From positions 1 to 64,000 of the forward strand of contig JALNZE010000007.1 of NCBI GenBank assembly GCA_023229465.1: a stretch of 64,000 nt of DNA. The letters run 5' to 3'. Below are positions 53,706 through 60,959 of this stretch, piece after piece. Numbering within the stretch: the stretch's first letter is position 1; each line of letters starts with the position of its first letter. This stretch comes from Chitinophagaceae bacterium (GTDB lineage: Bacteria > Bacteroidota > Bacteroidia > Chitinophagales > Chitinophagaceae). Position numbers and translations under genes: made by a program. The notes beneath the pieces were generated by a model. That model did not search any database, had not been told where the DNA came from, and worked only from the letters and a program-made list of their open reading frames with translations.

Positions 53706-53713
53706 CAAATATA
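53706..53713 (-). promoter_or_regulatory. Promoter -7 element of the pheA leader
   Basis: On the minus strand TATATTTG matches TAnnTTTG exactly. It ends only 7 bp before the leader-peptide ATG, so the transcript would be leaderless or nearly so. A clear -33 TTTG is not visible at 19 bp. Confidence 0.6.
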
Positions 53714-53829
53714 AGAATTGATTTAATTCAATGCGCACTTTTTATATTTTTATTTAACTAACAAACCTTAGTATTTGATAGAGTGTAGATCATAGGTAAG
53801 AATGCTTTTGGCTTCTTTACCGGCAGTAC

Positions 53830-53860
53830 AAAAAAAGCCCCTCCGTGGAAACGGAGCGGC
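53830..53860 (-). terminator. Terminator of the small lipoprotein transcript
   Basis: On the minus strand GCCGCTCCGT pairs with ACGGAGGGGC with one mismatch across a 4-base loop and runs into seven T. It lies about 100 bp past the lipoprotein stop, so the transcript has a long 3' tail. Confidence 0.85.
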
Positions 53861-53956
53861 CTCTAACGATTGCTTGCCATATGAAAAAAATTGATAAGCT
53901 AATGCTGACCGGCAAGCTAAGTCACCTCGAAATCTTCCTCACTTAGCTTTACTTAA
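53861..53956 (-). ncRNA. Structured 3' tail of the lipoprotein transcript
   Basis: Between the lipoprotein stop and its terminator are two possible stems that share bases: AAGCTAAGT (minus-strand copy of 53941-53949) with ACTTAGCTT (53914-53922), 9 bp, and GCTTGCC (53911-53917) with GGCAAGC (53872-53878), 7 bp. The shared four bases mean only one full stem can form at a time. It may be a 3'-derived small RNA or just a mRNA tail; no known family is recognised. Confidence 0.35.
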
Positions 53957-54130
53957 TTACATTTTTGCAGTGCTATCAGCTTTTGCAGTGGTATCAACCG
54001 GAACAACGGTTGAATCTACAGCAACTTTAGTAGAATCTACAGCAGTAGAATCTGCTACAACTTCTTTGTTTTCACCAGTACCGCAGGCAGCAAAAGCGCC
54101 CAGAGCTAATACGAATAACAGCTTTTTCAT
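53957..54130 (-). CDS. Small Asp-Ser-Thr-rich lipoprotein
   Basis: The 57-residue product starts MKKLLFVLALGAFAACG, a clear lipoprotein signal with the lipidated Cys at position 16. The mature 41 residues are acidic and repetitive with several Asp-Ser-Thr units (VADSTAVDST, VAVDSTVVPVD, KADSTAKM). Such short lipoproteins are common in this group and probably sit in a membrane leaflet facing the periplasm. The gene is divergent from the sigma factor at 54278 and has its own terminator. Confidence 0.8.
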   Translation of the reverse strand: MKKLLFVLALGAFAACGTGENKEVVADSTAVDSTKVAVDSTVVPVDTTAKADSTAKM

Positions 54131-54182
54131 TTTTTTGATTGTTTTGAAGTGAGTGATTTTAGTATTAATACCGGCAGGATAT

Positions 54183-54247
54183 AAAAGGTAACCCTGGTAG
54201 TCTATATTTCCCGAAAAATAATTTTAGCCCTATTTTGGGTTACTTTT
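54183..54247. promoter_or_regulatory. Inverted repeat in the divergent promoter region
   Basis: AAAAGGTAACCC (54183-54194) is mirrored by GGGTTACTTTT (54237-54247) with one unpaired G. Read outward, each arm contains TTAC(C)TTTTAT, close to a -7 element, so the pair may be two facing promoters for the lipoprotein and sigma genes, or a shared operator. Confidence 0.4.
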
Positions 54248-54277
54248 ATCACTTATATCGTATTAAAAGGACAGATA

Positions 54278-54844
54278 GTGAAAGCCGATACCAACGAACA
54301 AGCATTACTGAAAGGACTGGCTCTTAATGACTCCAGGGCCATTGAGACCATTTACAAGGACAATTTTGCAATGGTTCAGGCTTTTATTATGCAGAATAAT
54401 GGCTCTTATGACGATGCCAGGGATGTTTTTCAGGAAGCAATGATTGCACTGTATGAAAAAGCACAAACAGAATCATTTGTCTTAACCTGTCAAATTAAAA
54501 CTTATGTATATTCCATATGCCGGCGTTTATGGCTTAAAAGATTACAACAACTTGGCAGATATTCGAACAAGGTTGACAGTCTGGATGAGACTGTACCGGT
54601 TGAAGAAGACCTTGAAATACACGAAAAGCGCAATGCCGAGTTTGCGATAATGGACCGGGCGATGAATAGTTTAGGGGAACCGTGTAAGAGTTTATTGGAA
54701 GGATATTATTTGAAAAAGATGGGGATGCAGGCATTGGCCGCCGAATTTGGCTATACCAATGCCGATAATGCCAAGAACCAGAAATACAAATGTTTGATGC
54801 GGCTGAAGAAATTATTCTTCTCGCAATATAATATCGGAGATTAA
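54278..54844 (+). CDS. ECF-type RNA polymerase sigma factor
   Basis: The 188-residue protein starts at a GTG. Region 2 is at about residues 25-95 (YDDARDVFQEAMIALYEKA, then YVYSICRRLWLKRLQQ), and region 4 at about 130-180 (SLGEPCKSLLEGYYLKKMG, the helix-turn-helix QALAAEFGYTNADNAKNQ and KYKCLMRLKKLFF). It has a larger linker than the first ECF factor in this window. It lies 4 bp before the membrane-bound protease gene, its likely regulator. Confidence 0.9.
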   Translation: MKADTNEQALLKGLALNDSRAIETIYKDNFAMVQAFIMQNNGSYDDARDVFQEAMIALYEKAQTESFVLTCQIKTYVYSICRRLWLKRLQQLGRYSNKVDSLDETVPVEEDLEIHEKRNAEFAIMDRAMNSLGEPCKSLLEGYYLKKMGMQALAAEFGYTNADNAKNQKYKCLMRLKKLFFSQYNIGD

Positions 54845-54848
54845 TACC

Positions 54849-55955
54849 ATGGATGACATTTTATTACTAGAAGCGATTGAAAGGTACCTGGGCGGCGATA
54901 TGGATGCCGCCGAAAGGGATTATTTTGAAACGCTGCGGAAAAATACCCCTGAAATAGACCAGATGGTAGTAGAACATAGTATGTTCCTGCACCAGATGGA
55001 TAGCTATTCGGCTCATCGTAACCTGAAAACCAGCTTACAGGATACGCATACCAAATTATTAGACCGCGGTGATCTCTATGAAGGAGGTGAATTAACCACC
55101 AGGGGCCGTGTTATACAACTCTGGAACAAATACAAAAGAGTTACCGCCATAGCAGCTTCTGTAGGTGGTGTTATTGCTTTGGTGATCAGTGGCCTGGCTA
55201 TTTATTTCTCACCGGTGGTGAATAGTAGCCAGATTGAACAGTTGAGCAAAGCCATAGAAGTTATCAAAAAGAATCAGCAATACCAGGGAACCCTTATCAA
55301 TGAAGTAAAAAGCAAAATACCTGAAAATGCCAAATTGATCAGCGGAGGTTCAGGGTTTCTGATAGATGCCAAAGGTTTTATTATTACCAATGCCCACGTA
55401 TTGAAAGGATCAGGCGCTGTTGTTGTAAACAGTAAGGGGCAGGAATTCAACGCTACTATCGCCAATATTGATATACAAAGAGACTTGGCTATTCTCAGGA
55501 TAAATGATGAGGAGTTTGAACCTTTAAAATCACTTCCCTACAGTATCCGCAAAGCAAATTCTGATCTGGGCGAGCAGGTATTTACACTCGGTTACCCACG
55601 TAATGACATTGTGTATGGCGAAGGGTATCTTAGCGCCAGAACCGGCTATAACAGTGACTCCTCCTCCTACCAGGTACAAATCAGCGCTAACCCCGGCAAT
55701 TCCGGTGGTCCTTTATTTAATAATAATGGAGATGTGATCGGTATACTTAGTACCCGTCAGGCCCAGGCTGAGGGTGTTACCTTTGCTGTAAAATCTAAAA
55801 ATATTTTTCTGATGGTAGACGAATTGAGAAAGACCGATACTTCTTTTGATAAATTAAAATTACCCTCACGTTCCTCTTTGAAGGGTGTAGAAAGAAAAGA
55901 ACAGATTGCAAGGCTAGAAGACTGTGTGTTTTATGTAAAAGCATTTAGAAAATAA
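54849..55955 (+). CDS. Membrane-anchored trypsin-like protease with anti-sigma-like N-terminus
   Basis: The 368-residue protein has three parts. Residues 1-95 are cytoplasmic and helical (LLLEAIERYLGGDMDAAERD, EIDQMVVEHSMFLHQM), similar in pattern to the N-terminus of anti-sigma proteins. A transmembrane helix spans about 99-120. The periplasmic part is an HtrA-like S1C protease with His183 (ITNAHVL), Asp212 (IDIQRDLAIL) and Ser285 (NPGNSGGPLF). There is no PDZ domain. Being 4 bp after an ECF sigma gene, it may bind that sigma and respond to periplasmic stress; this is inference. Confidence 0.88.
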   Translation: MDDILLLEAIERYLGGDMDAAERDYFETLRKNTPEIDQMVVEHSMFLHQMDSYSAHRNLKTSLQDTHTKLLDRGDLYEGGELTTRGRVIQLWNKYKRVTAIAASVGGVIALVISGLAIYFSPVVNSSQIEQLSKAIEVIKKNQQYQGTLINEVKSKIPENAKLISGGSGFLIDAKGFIITNAHVLKGSGAVVVNSKGQEFNATIANIDIQRDLAILRINDEEFEPLKSLPYSIRKANSDLGEQVFTLGYPRNDIVYGEGYLSARTGYNSDSSSYQVQISANPGNSGGPLFNNNGDVIGILSTRQAQAEGVTFAVKSKNIFLMVDELRKTDTSFDKLKLPSRSSLKGVERKEQIARLEDCVFYVKAFRK

Positions 55956-55981
55956 TACATCCTGAAGTATATCGAATAAAA

Positions 55982-56017
55982 AAATAGTCCTGCAAATTGC
56001 AGGACTATTTTTTTATC
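55982..56017 (+). terminator. Terminator of the sigma-protease operon
   Basis: A near-perfect 14-bp stem (AAATAGTCCTGCAA and its complement) with a tiny loop is followed by seven or more T. It lies about 27 bp after the protease stop and could also act on the convergent gene at 56068. Confidence 0.92.
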
Positions 56018-56067
56018 ATTAATGGTAACAGCCTATTGTATGGTTTCAACTACTTTACCAGTGAAAA

Positions 56068-56970
56068 TTAGCCCCACAATGCCGCAGGATACGCGCCTGA
56101 TGCCACTAATGCATGGATGCTGGCCTGCACACCCGGAGCATCTTCCTTATACGTTACACCAAACCATTTAGCAGAAGTAGGAATCACCTTAACTACCCCC
56201 CTGCCAGATTCAATAAAGTGTTTGGTCGCGATCGGAATAAAAAATTCGGATTTGGGTTCGTTGATATGCTTGTCCAGAAAGTTATGGAACTGGGTCTCGC
56301 AAACATCAAAAAAACCTGGAGAGAAACAGAGATAATTCATACTTACCAAACTATCCTCGGATACTTCGTGTAACCCGGTTGCATCTTCATACGTTATTCT
56401 ACCATTCTTACCCCTGAATATACTGGTTCGCTCATTAATATCAGTCAGGTTATAATCAGCATCTACCTCACAAATGCCCCTGCTCACACTTCCATTATCG
56501 CTTAATGTATTTTTCAGCTCATAGCCAACAATACAATAGGTACTATCATTACATTCTGTTGTTAAAAATTGAAAGGCTTTCACAAAGGCATCACGCCCAT
56601 AATAGTCATCCGCATTAATCACAGCAAATGGCTCATTCACTTTTCCTTTGCAACAAAGTACAGCGTGGGCGGTACCCCAGGGTTTGGTTCTTTCCGGGGG
56701 GATAGCCCTGCCACCGGTAAAAGATGTTAAATGCTGGTATACATAATCGGTAGTAATACGCCCTTGTAACCTGGGCTCAAAAATGGCTTTGAATTTTTCG
56801 GAAAATTCTTCACGGATAATAAAAACAACTTTACCAAATCCTGCACGAATAGCATCATAAATTGAATAATCCATAATAGTTTCGCCTGAAGGGCCAAATG
56901 ATTGCGTTTGTTTCATACTTCCATAACGACTGGCCATACCGGCAGCTAATATGACAAGAGTAGGTTTCAT
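56068..56970 (-). CDS. Sugar-phosphate nucleotidyltransferase
   Basis: I take the ATG giving MKPTLVILAAGMASRYGS. The 300-residue protein has the nucleotidyltransferase N-terminal signature (LAAGMASRYGSMKQTQSFGP), the metal-binding Asp in AVINADDYYGRDAF, and EGxxDxxTxxx-type later motifs in degenerate form. It likely activates a sugar 1-phosphate with an NTP for wall or capsule building, but the substrate is unknown. There is no sugar-metabolism gene nearby. Confidence 0.88.
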   Translation of the reverse strand: MKPTLVILAAGMASRYGSMKQTQSFGPSGETIMDYSIYDAIRAGFGKVVFIIREEFSEKFKAIFEPRLQGRITTDYVYQHLTSFTGGRAIPPERTKPWGTAHAVLCCKGKVNEPFAVINADDYYGRDAFVKAFQFLTTECNDSTYCIVGYELKNTLSDNGSVSRGICEVDADYNLTDINERTSIFRGKNGRITYEDATGLHEVSEDSLVSMNYLCFSPGFFDVCETQFHNFLDKHINEPKSEFFIPIATKHFIESGRGVVKVIPTSAKWFGVTYKEDAPGVQASIHALVASGAYPAALWG

Positions 56971-57116
56971 AAATTTATTATTTATTTTTAATTTTAAAAA
57001 TAGGGCATTCGCCAAATAATCATCCCGGTTGGGCTATTTCGGTGTGATAGCAAATTTCTTTTTTTAGGTAAGGTTACCCTATTTTTTTGGCTTTATAAAG
57101 ATAACAAATAGTTCGC

Positions 57117-58007
57117 ATGAATGATGATTTGCAGAAAAGCAGCCTACAGGAACTTCTCCATTTTTCGGGGAATTCAGTAAGGGTAAGTATTCTCCGGCTC
57201 GACTTAATCCATCCGGTAGTAAGTGGTAATAAATGGTTTAAACTCCGGTATTATTTAGAGGAGGCCCTTTCACAACGAAAAACGATGATGGCAACATTCG
57301 GCGGAGCCTATTCCAATCATATTGTAGCAACAGCATTTGCTTCGAAAGCAGCCGGATTAAAAAGTACAGGCTATATTAGAGGTGAGGAGGCCCCACAACC
57401 CGGCGCCACCCTGTTACATGCCCGTGCCTATGGAATGGAAACTATATTTATTAACCGGGAAACTTTTCAAAATAAAGAGGCTATCATTGAAAAATTTAAC
57501 CACCCTGAAACTTATTGGATAAGAGAAGGCGGCTATGGGATAACAGGAGCCAGGGGCGCAGCTGACATACTTGCTTTCCCGGGAATGGAAGCATATACAC
57601 ATATACTTTGCGCAACCGGCACAGGTACGATGATGGCAGGACTGATAAAGGCTGCGGCTCCACAACAGGAAATTGTTGGAATTAGTGTGTTAAAAAATCA
57701 ATTCTCATTAGAAAATGAAGTTCGGCATTTATTAAATGAGCAGGAAACCCAAAAAAAATGCTCATTTATTCATGGTTACCATTTTGGCGGGTATGCAAAA
57801 CACCCTGAAACATTGATCAAATTTATGAACCAGGCATGGCAAAAATGGGAGCTACCTACAGATATTGTATATACCGCTAAATTAGTTTTTGCGGCAAAAG
57901 ACCTTATCGCTAAAAATCATTTTCCGCCAAACAGCCACCTCCTGCTAATCCATAGTGGCGGCTTACAGGGAAATTTATCGCTACCACCCAACACATTGCC
58001 TTTTTAA
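57117..58007 (+). CDS. PLP-dependent ACC deaminase / D-cysteine desulfhydrase family protein
   Basis: The 296-residue enzyme belongs to the fold-type-II PLP group. The PLP lysine is in VVSGNKWFKLRYYLEEAL, followed by TFGGAYSNHIVATAFAS, the phosphate-binding CATGTGTMMAGLIKA and a C-terminal HSGGLQGN. Family members open 1-aminocyclopropane-1-carboxylate or break D-cysteine; which one applies cannot be told. It is divergent from the nucleotidyltransferase. Confidence 0.9.
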   Translation: MNDDLQKSSLQELLHFSGNSVRVSILRLDLIHPVVSGNKWFKLRYYLEEALSQRKTMMATFGGAYSNHIVATAFASKAAGLKSTGYIRGEEAPQPGATLLHARAYGMETIFINRETFQNKEAIIEKFNHPETYWIREGGYGITGARGAADILAFPGMEAYTHILCATGTGTMMAGLIKAAAPQQEIVGISVLKNQFSLENEVRHLLNEQETQKKCSFIHGYHFGGYAKHPETLIKFMNQAWQKWELPTDIVYTAKLVFAAKDLIAKNHFPPNSHLLLIHSGGLQGNLSLPPNTLPF

Positions 58008-58036
58008 TTGGAATACAGATTTTATATTTGTGCCCA

Positions 58037-59074
58037 ATGAAACGCATTTTCCAATTTAGTCTTTTTATGGCAGGGTTAATTTTATCCGCAGATATCCGGG
58101 CACAAAAAGTATTGCCTGCCTTCTCTGTAAAAGAACTAACCAGGGGAAAAATCCAGGTTAGCTGGATTAATCCCTATCCCGACTGTATTCAAATAGCCGT
58201 TCAGCGATCTGGCGACAGTACCCGTAATTTCAGAACAATATTCTCCTCTCAATCGCCGGAATTGCCCTCTAATGGTTTTGTAGATACAAAAACAGCCGCT
58301 AAATTAAACTGGTATTACAGAATCTTTTATGTTTTGGAAGGAGGCAACTATTATTTTTCAAAGATTGTATCGATTGAAACAAACCCGCTTACGCAAGCAG
58401 GCGTAAAACCAATAATACTTACCGATACAGTGCTTCCTCATGAAATACTCAAAAATAATGAAGCTGCCAATTCAGAGGCGCTTCATAAAAACACAGGTAT
58501 TGTTCGTATTTTTTTAAAAAAATCTGAGGTATACCAATTAACCCGCCCGGAGTATATTCGCTTTAGAGATTCGATCAATAAAAAAACAAAAGATGCTTTA
58601 CACAAGATTAGTAACAATGCCATTGAGTGGCTACCCGCAAAAATAACCCGAATAGAATCAGACATGATCAGCATTTATAGAAACGACAGCCTGGTAATGC
58701 AGGTAGAAAATACTTTCTATAAAAAATTCAGAGACTCCATGGCAACTAAAACCAGCGATACTTTATTTGTAGTTAATAATACACGCGCCAATATTCATGC
58801 TTTCATACCCAAATATGTATGGGGGCCTTCTGTATATGTTTATACGAATGCGCAGGGGTATGTAACTATTTCGCTCCCATTGGTAAAGCAGCATAATTAT
58901 TCTATCATATTTTATGAAGAAGACGGCTCTGAATTATTCAGCATAAAAAACATTAAAGAACCTGAACTAATTCTTGATAAAGTAAATTTTTTTCATGCAG
59001 GATGGTTCAGATTTGAATTATTTGAGGATAACAAACTGAAAGAAAAGCATTCATTCCAGCTTACAAAAGACTGA
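58037..59074 (+). CDS. Hypothetical exported protein
   Basis: I use the ATG giving MKRIFQFSLFMAGLIL. A signal peptide ends near DIRAQKVLP. The following 100 residues look like a fibronectin-III-type beta domain (GKIQVSWINPYPDCIQIAVQ, ending YYFSKIVSIETN). A middle segment is charged and helical (LTRPEYIRFRDSINKKTKD), and the C-terminus has HSFQLTKD. No function can be assigned. It lies 29 bp after the deaminase gene on the same strand and converges on lipB. Confidence 0.7.
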   Translation: MKRIFQFSLFMAGLILSADIRAQKVLPAFSVKELTRGKIQVSWINPYPDCIQIAVQRSGDSTRNFRTIFSSQSPELPSNGFVDTKTAAKLNWYYRIFYVLEGGNYYFSKIVSIETNPLTQAGVKPIILTDTVLPHEILKNNEAANSEALHKNTGIVRIFLKKSEVYQLTRPEYIRFRDSINKKTKDALHKISNNAIEWLPAKITRIESDMISIYRNDSLVMQVENTFYKKFRDSMATKTSDTLFVVNNTRANIHAFIPKYVWGPSVYVYTNAQGYVTISLPLVKQHNYSIIFYEEDGSELFSIKNIKEPELILDKVNFFHAGWFRFELFEDNKLKEKHSFQLTKD

Positions 59075-59081
59075 ACCCATG

Positions 59082-59807
59082 TCAGCCCTTTAAACTGCAT
59101 CCGAAAACTTTTTCAAAATTATTTTTCATTTTAATTTTTACTTCCTCCATGGGCACTTCTCTTCCCAATTCTTTTTGTAATGAGGTTACCTCTTTATTTT
59201 GTATCCCACAGGGAACGATAAAAGTAAAATAAGAAAGATCTGTATTTATATTAAAGGCAAATCCATGCATCGTAATCCACCGGCTACATTTGATGCCCAG
59301 GGCGCCTATTTTTCTTTCCCTGCCTTTAACGGAAGGGTCAAGCCAAACACCGGTTTCGCCGGGGCTTCTTTCTCCTTTCAATCCATATTCCGCCATCGTT
59401 AAAATAATTACTTCTTCCAGGCCGCGCAGGTACCAGCCAAGATCAGTTTTAAATTTTTCCAGATCGAGTACCGGGTAGCCAACCAATTGGCCCGGACCAT
59501 GGAAAGTGATATCTCCACCACGGTTAATATGAAAATAGTCGATTCCCTTCCGGTTTCTATCCTCTTCACTAATCAGCACATGGCTCGCATCTCCACTTTT
59601 ACCTAAGGTATAAACGGGCGTATGTTCTACAAATAACAAATGATTCGATGTTTGATACGGATCGATGTCTACCGGAGCAGTACTGTTATCCAACAAACGA
59701 AGTGCAGATTTTGCATCCGTATTTTTCTTTAATAGTTTTTCCTGGTAATCCCAGGTTTCTTTGTACGGCCTTAAACCTAGGTCTTCAAATTTTACTTCTA
59801 CTTGCAT
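59082..59807 (-). CDS. lipB: Octanoyl-[ACP]:protein N-octanoyltransferase
   Basis: LipB moves octanoyl from ACP to the lipoyl domains of 2-oxoacid dehydrogenases and GcvH. The 241-residue protein has RGGDITFHGPGQLVGYPVLD, the catalytic Lys166 in RKIGALGIKCSRW and the catalytic Cys200 in FIVPCGIQ. Its product is needed for the lipoylated H-protein that partners the gcvP product coded in this window. The gene is 7 bp from the convergent hypothetical gene. Confidence 0.95.
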   Translation of the reverse strand: MQVEVKFEDLGLRPYKETWDYQEKLLKKNTDAKSALRLLDNSTAPVDIDPYQTSNHLLFVEHTPVYTLGKSGDASHVLISEEDRNRKGIDYFHINRGGDITFHGPGQLVGYPVLDLEKFKTDLGWYLRGLEEVIILTMAEYGLKGERSPGETGVWLDPSVKGRERKIGALGIKCSRWITMHGFAFNINTDLSYFTFIVPCGIQNKEVTSLQKELGREVPMEEVKIKMKNNFEKVFGCSLKG

Positions 59808-59877
59808 GGGGCAAAATTAAGAAGAAATCGGTGGCCCAGGCCCCCAGACTCTCCCGTCAAACCGTTATTTTTGCCCG

Positions 59878-60927
59878 ATGCAGGATGATATTGAGAATCT
59901 TACGGAAGAGGGCCCGGAAACATTGTATGAGCGCAAGACCTTTACCATTGATAAAGGCCAGGAACCATTACGGATAGACAAATGGATACAAACACATGTA
60001 GAAGGGGTAACGCGTAATAAAGTGCAGCAGGGTATTGAAGCAGGCTTTGTAACGGTAAACGGTAAGATTGTTAAGAGCAATTATAAAATTAAGCCGGGGG
60101 ATGAACTGTTACTGATGAGCCTGATAAACCCGGAACATACCCTACTGAAAAGGGAAAATATTCCCTTGAATATTGCCTATGAAGATGATGCAATCATGAT
60201 CATCAATAAACCGGCGAATATGGTGGTACACCCCGGAGTGGGTAATTATAGTGGCACATTATTGAATGGCGTTGCTTATTACCTGGAACAACAGAATCCG
60301 GCCATTGATGAAGATGCTCTGCCAAGGTTCGGGCTGGTACATAGAATAGATAAAAATACCACCGGACTACTCGTATTAGCCAAAACGCCGGAAGCCGCGG
60401 CGAATCTGGCTAAACAATTTTTTAATCATACGGTGAAAAGAAGATATGTGGCATTGGTATGGGGAGATGTTGAAAAGGATGAAGGTACCATTACGGGGCA
60501 TATTGCCAGACATGAGCAACAACGAAAAATGTTTACGGTTTATCCGGAAGGTGAGATAGGGAAACATGCCACTACCCATTATAAAGTACTGGAACGTTTT
60601 AATTATGTAACGCTGGTTGAATGTGTATTGGAAACAGGACGTACACACCAGATACGTGTGCACATGAAACATATCGGCCATACGCTATTTAACGATTTTG
60701 AATATGGTGGAGATAAAATTTTAAAGGGCACTGTTTATACTAAATACAAACAGTTCGTTGACAATTGTTTTGAAATTTGTCCCCGCTGTGCACTGCATGC
60801 ACAAACCCTGGGGTTTGTGCATCCGGTAACACAGAAGGAGATGCTTTTTGAATCTGAACTACCCAATGATATGCAACAGGTGATCAATAAATGGAGAACC
60901 TATATTCAAACAGGAAGGAGTAAATGA
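59878..60927 (+). CDS. RluD-family 23S rRNA pseudouridine synthase
   Basis: The 349-residue protein has an S4 RNA-binding domain (about residues 35-85, RIDKWIQTHVEGVTRNKVQQ) and the catalytic RluA/RluD domain with the Asp in LVHRIDKNTTGLLVLAKT, followed by RTHQIRVHMKHIGH. It isomerises uridines in a ribosomal RNA helix. The site cannot be read from sequence; RluD-like placement is by motif likeness. It is divergent from lipB and convergent with the hexosaminidase gene. Confidence 0.92.
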   Translation: MQDDIENLTEEGPETLYERKTFTIDKGQEPLRIDKWIQTHVEGVTRNKVQQGIEAGFVTVNGKIVKSNYKIKPGDELLLMSLINPEHTLLKRENIPLNIAYEDDAIMIINKPANMVVHPGVGNYSGTLLNGVAYYLEQQNPAIDEDALPRFGLVHRIDKNTTGLLVLAKTPEAAANLAKQFFNHTVKRRYVALVWGDVEKDEGTITGHIARHEQQRKMFTVYPEGEIGKHATTHYKVLERFNYVTLVECVLETGRTHQIRVHMKHIGHTLFNDFEYGGDKILKGTVYTKYKQFVDNCFEICPRCALHAQTLGFVHPVTQKEMLFESELPNDMQQVINKWRTYIQTGRSK

Positions 60928-60959
60928 TACGATAATAGATCATTGCCCTTGATTATAGC

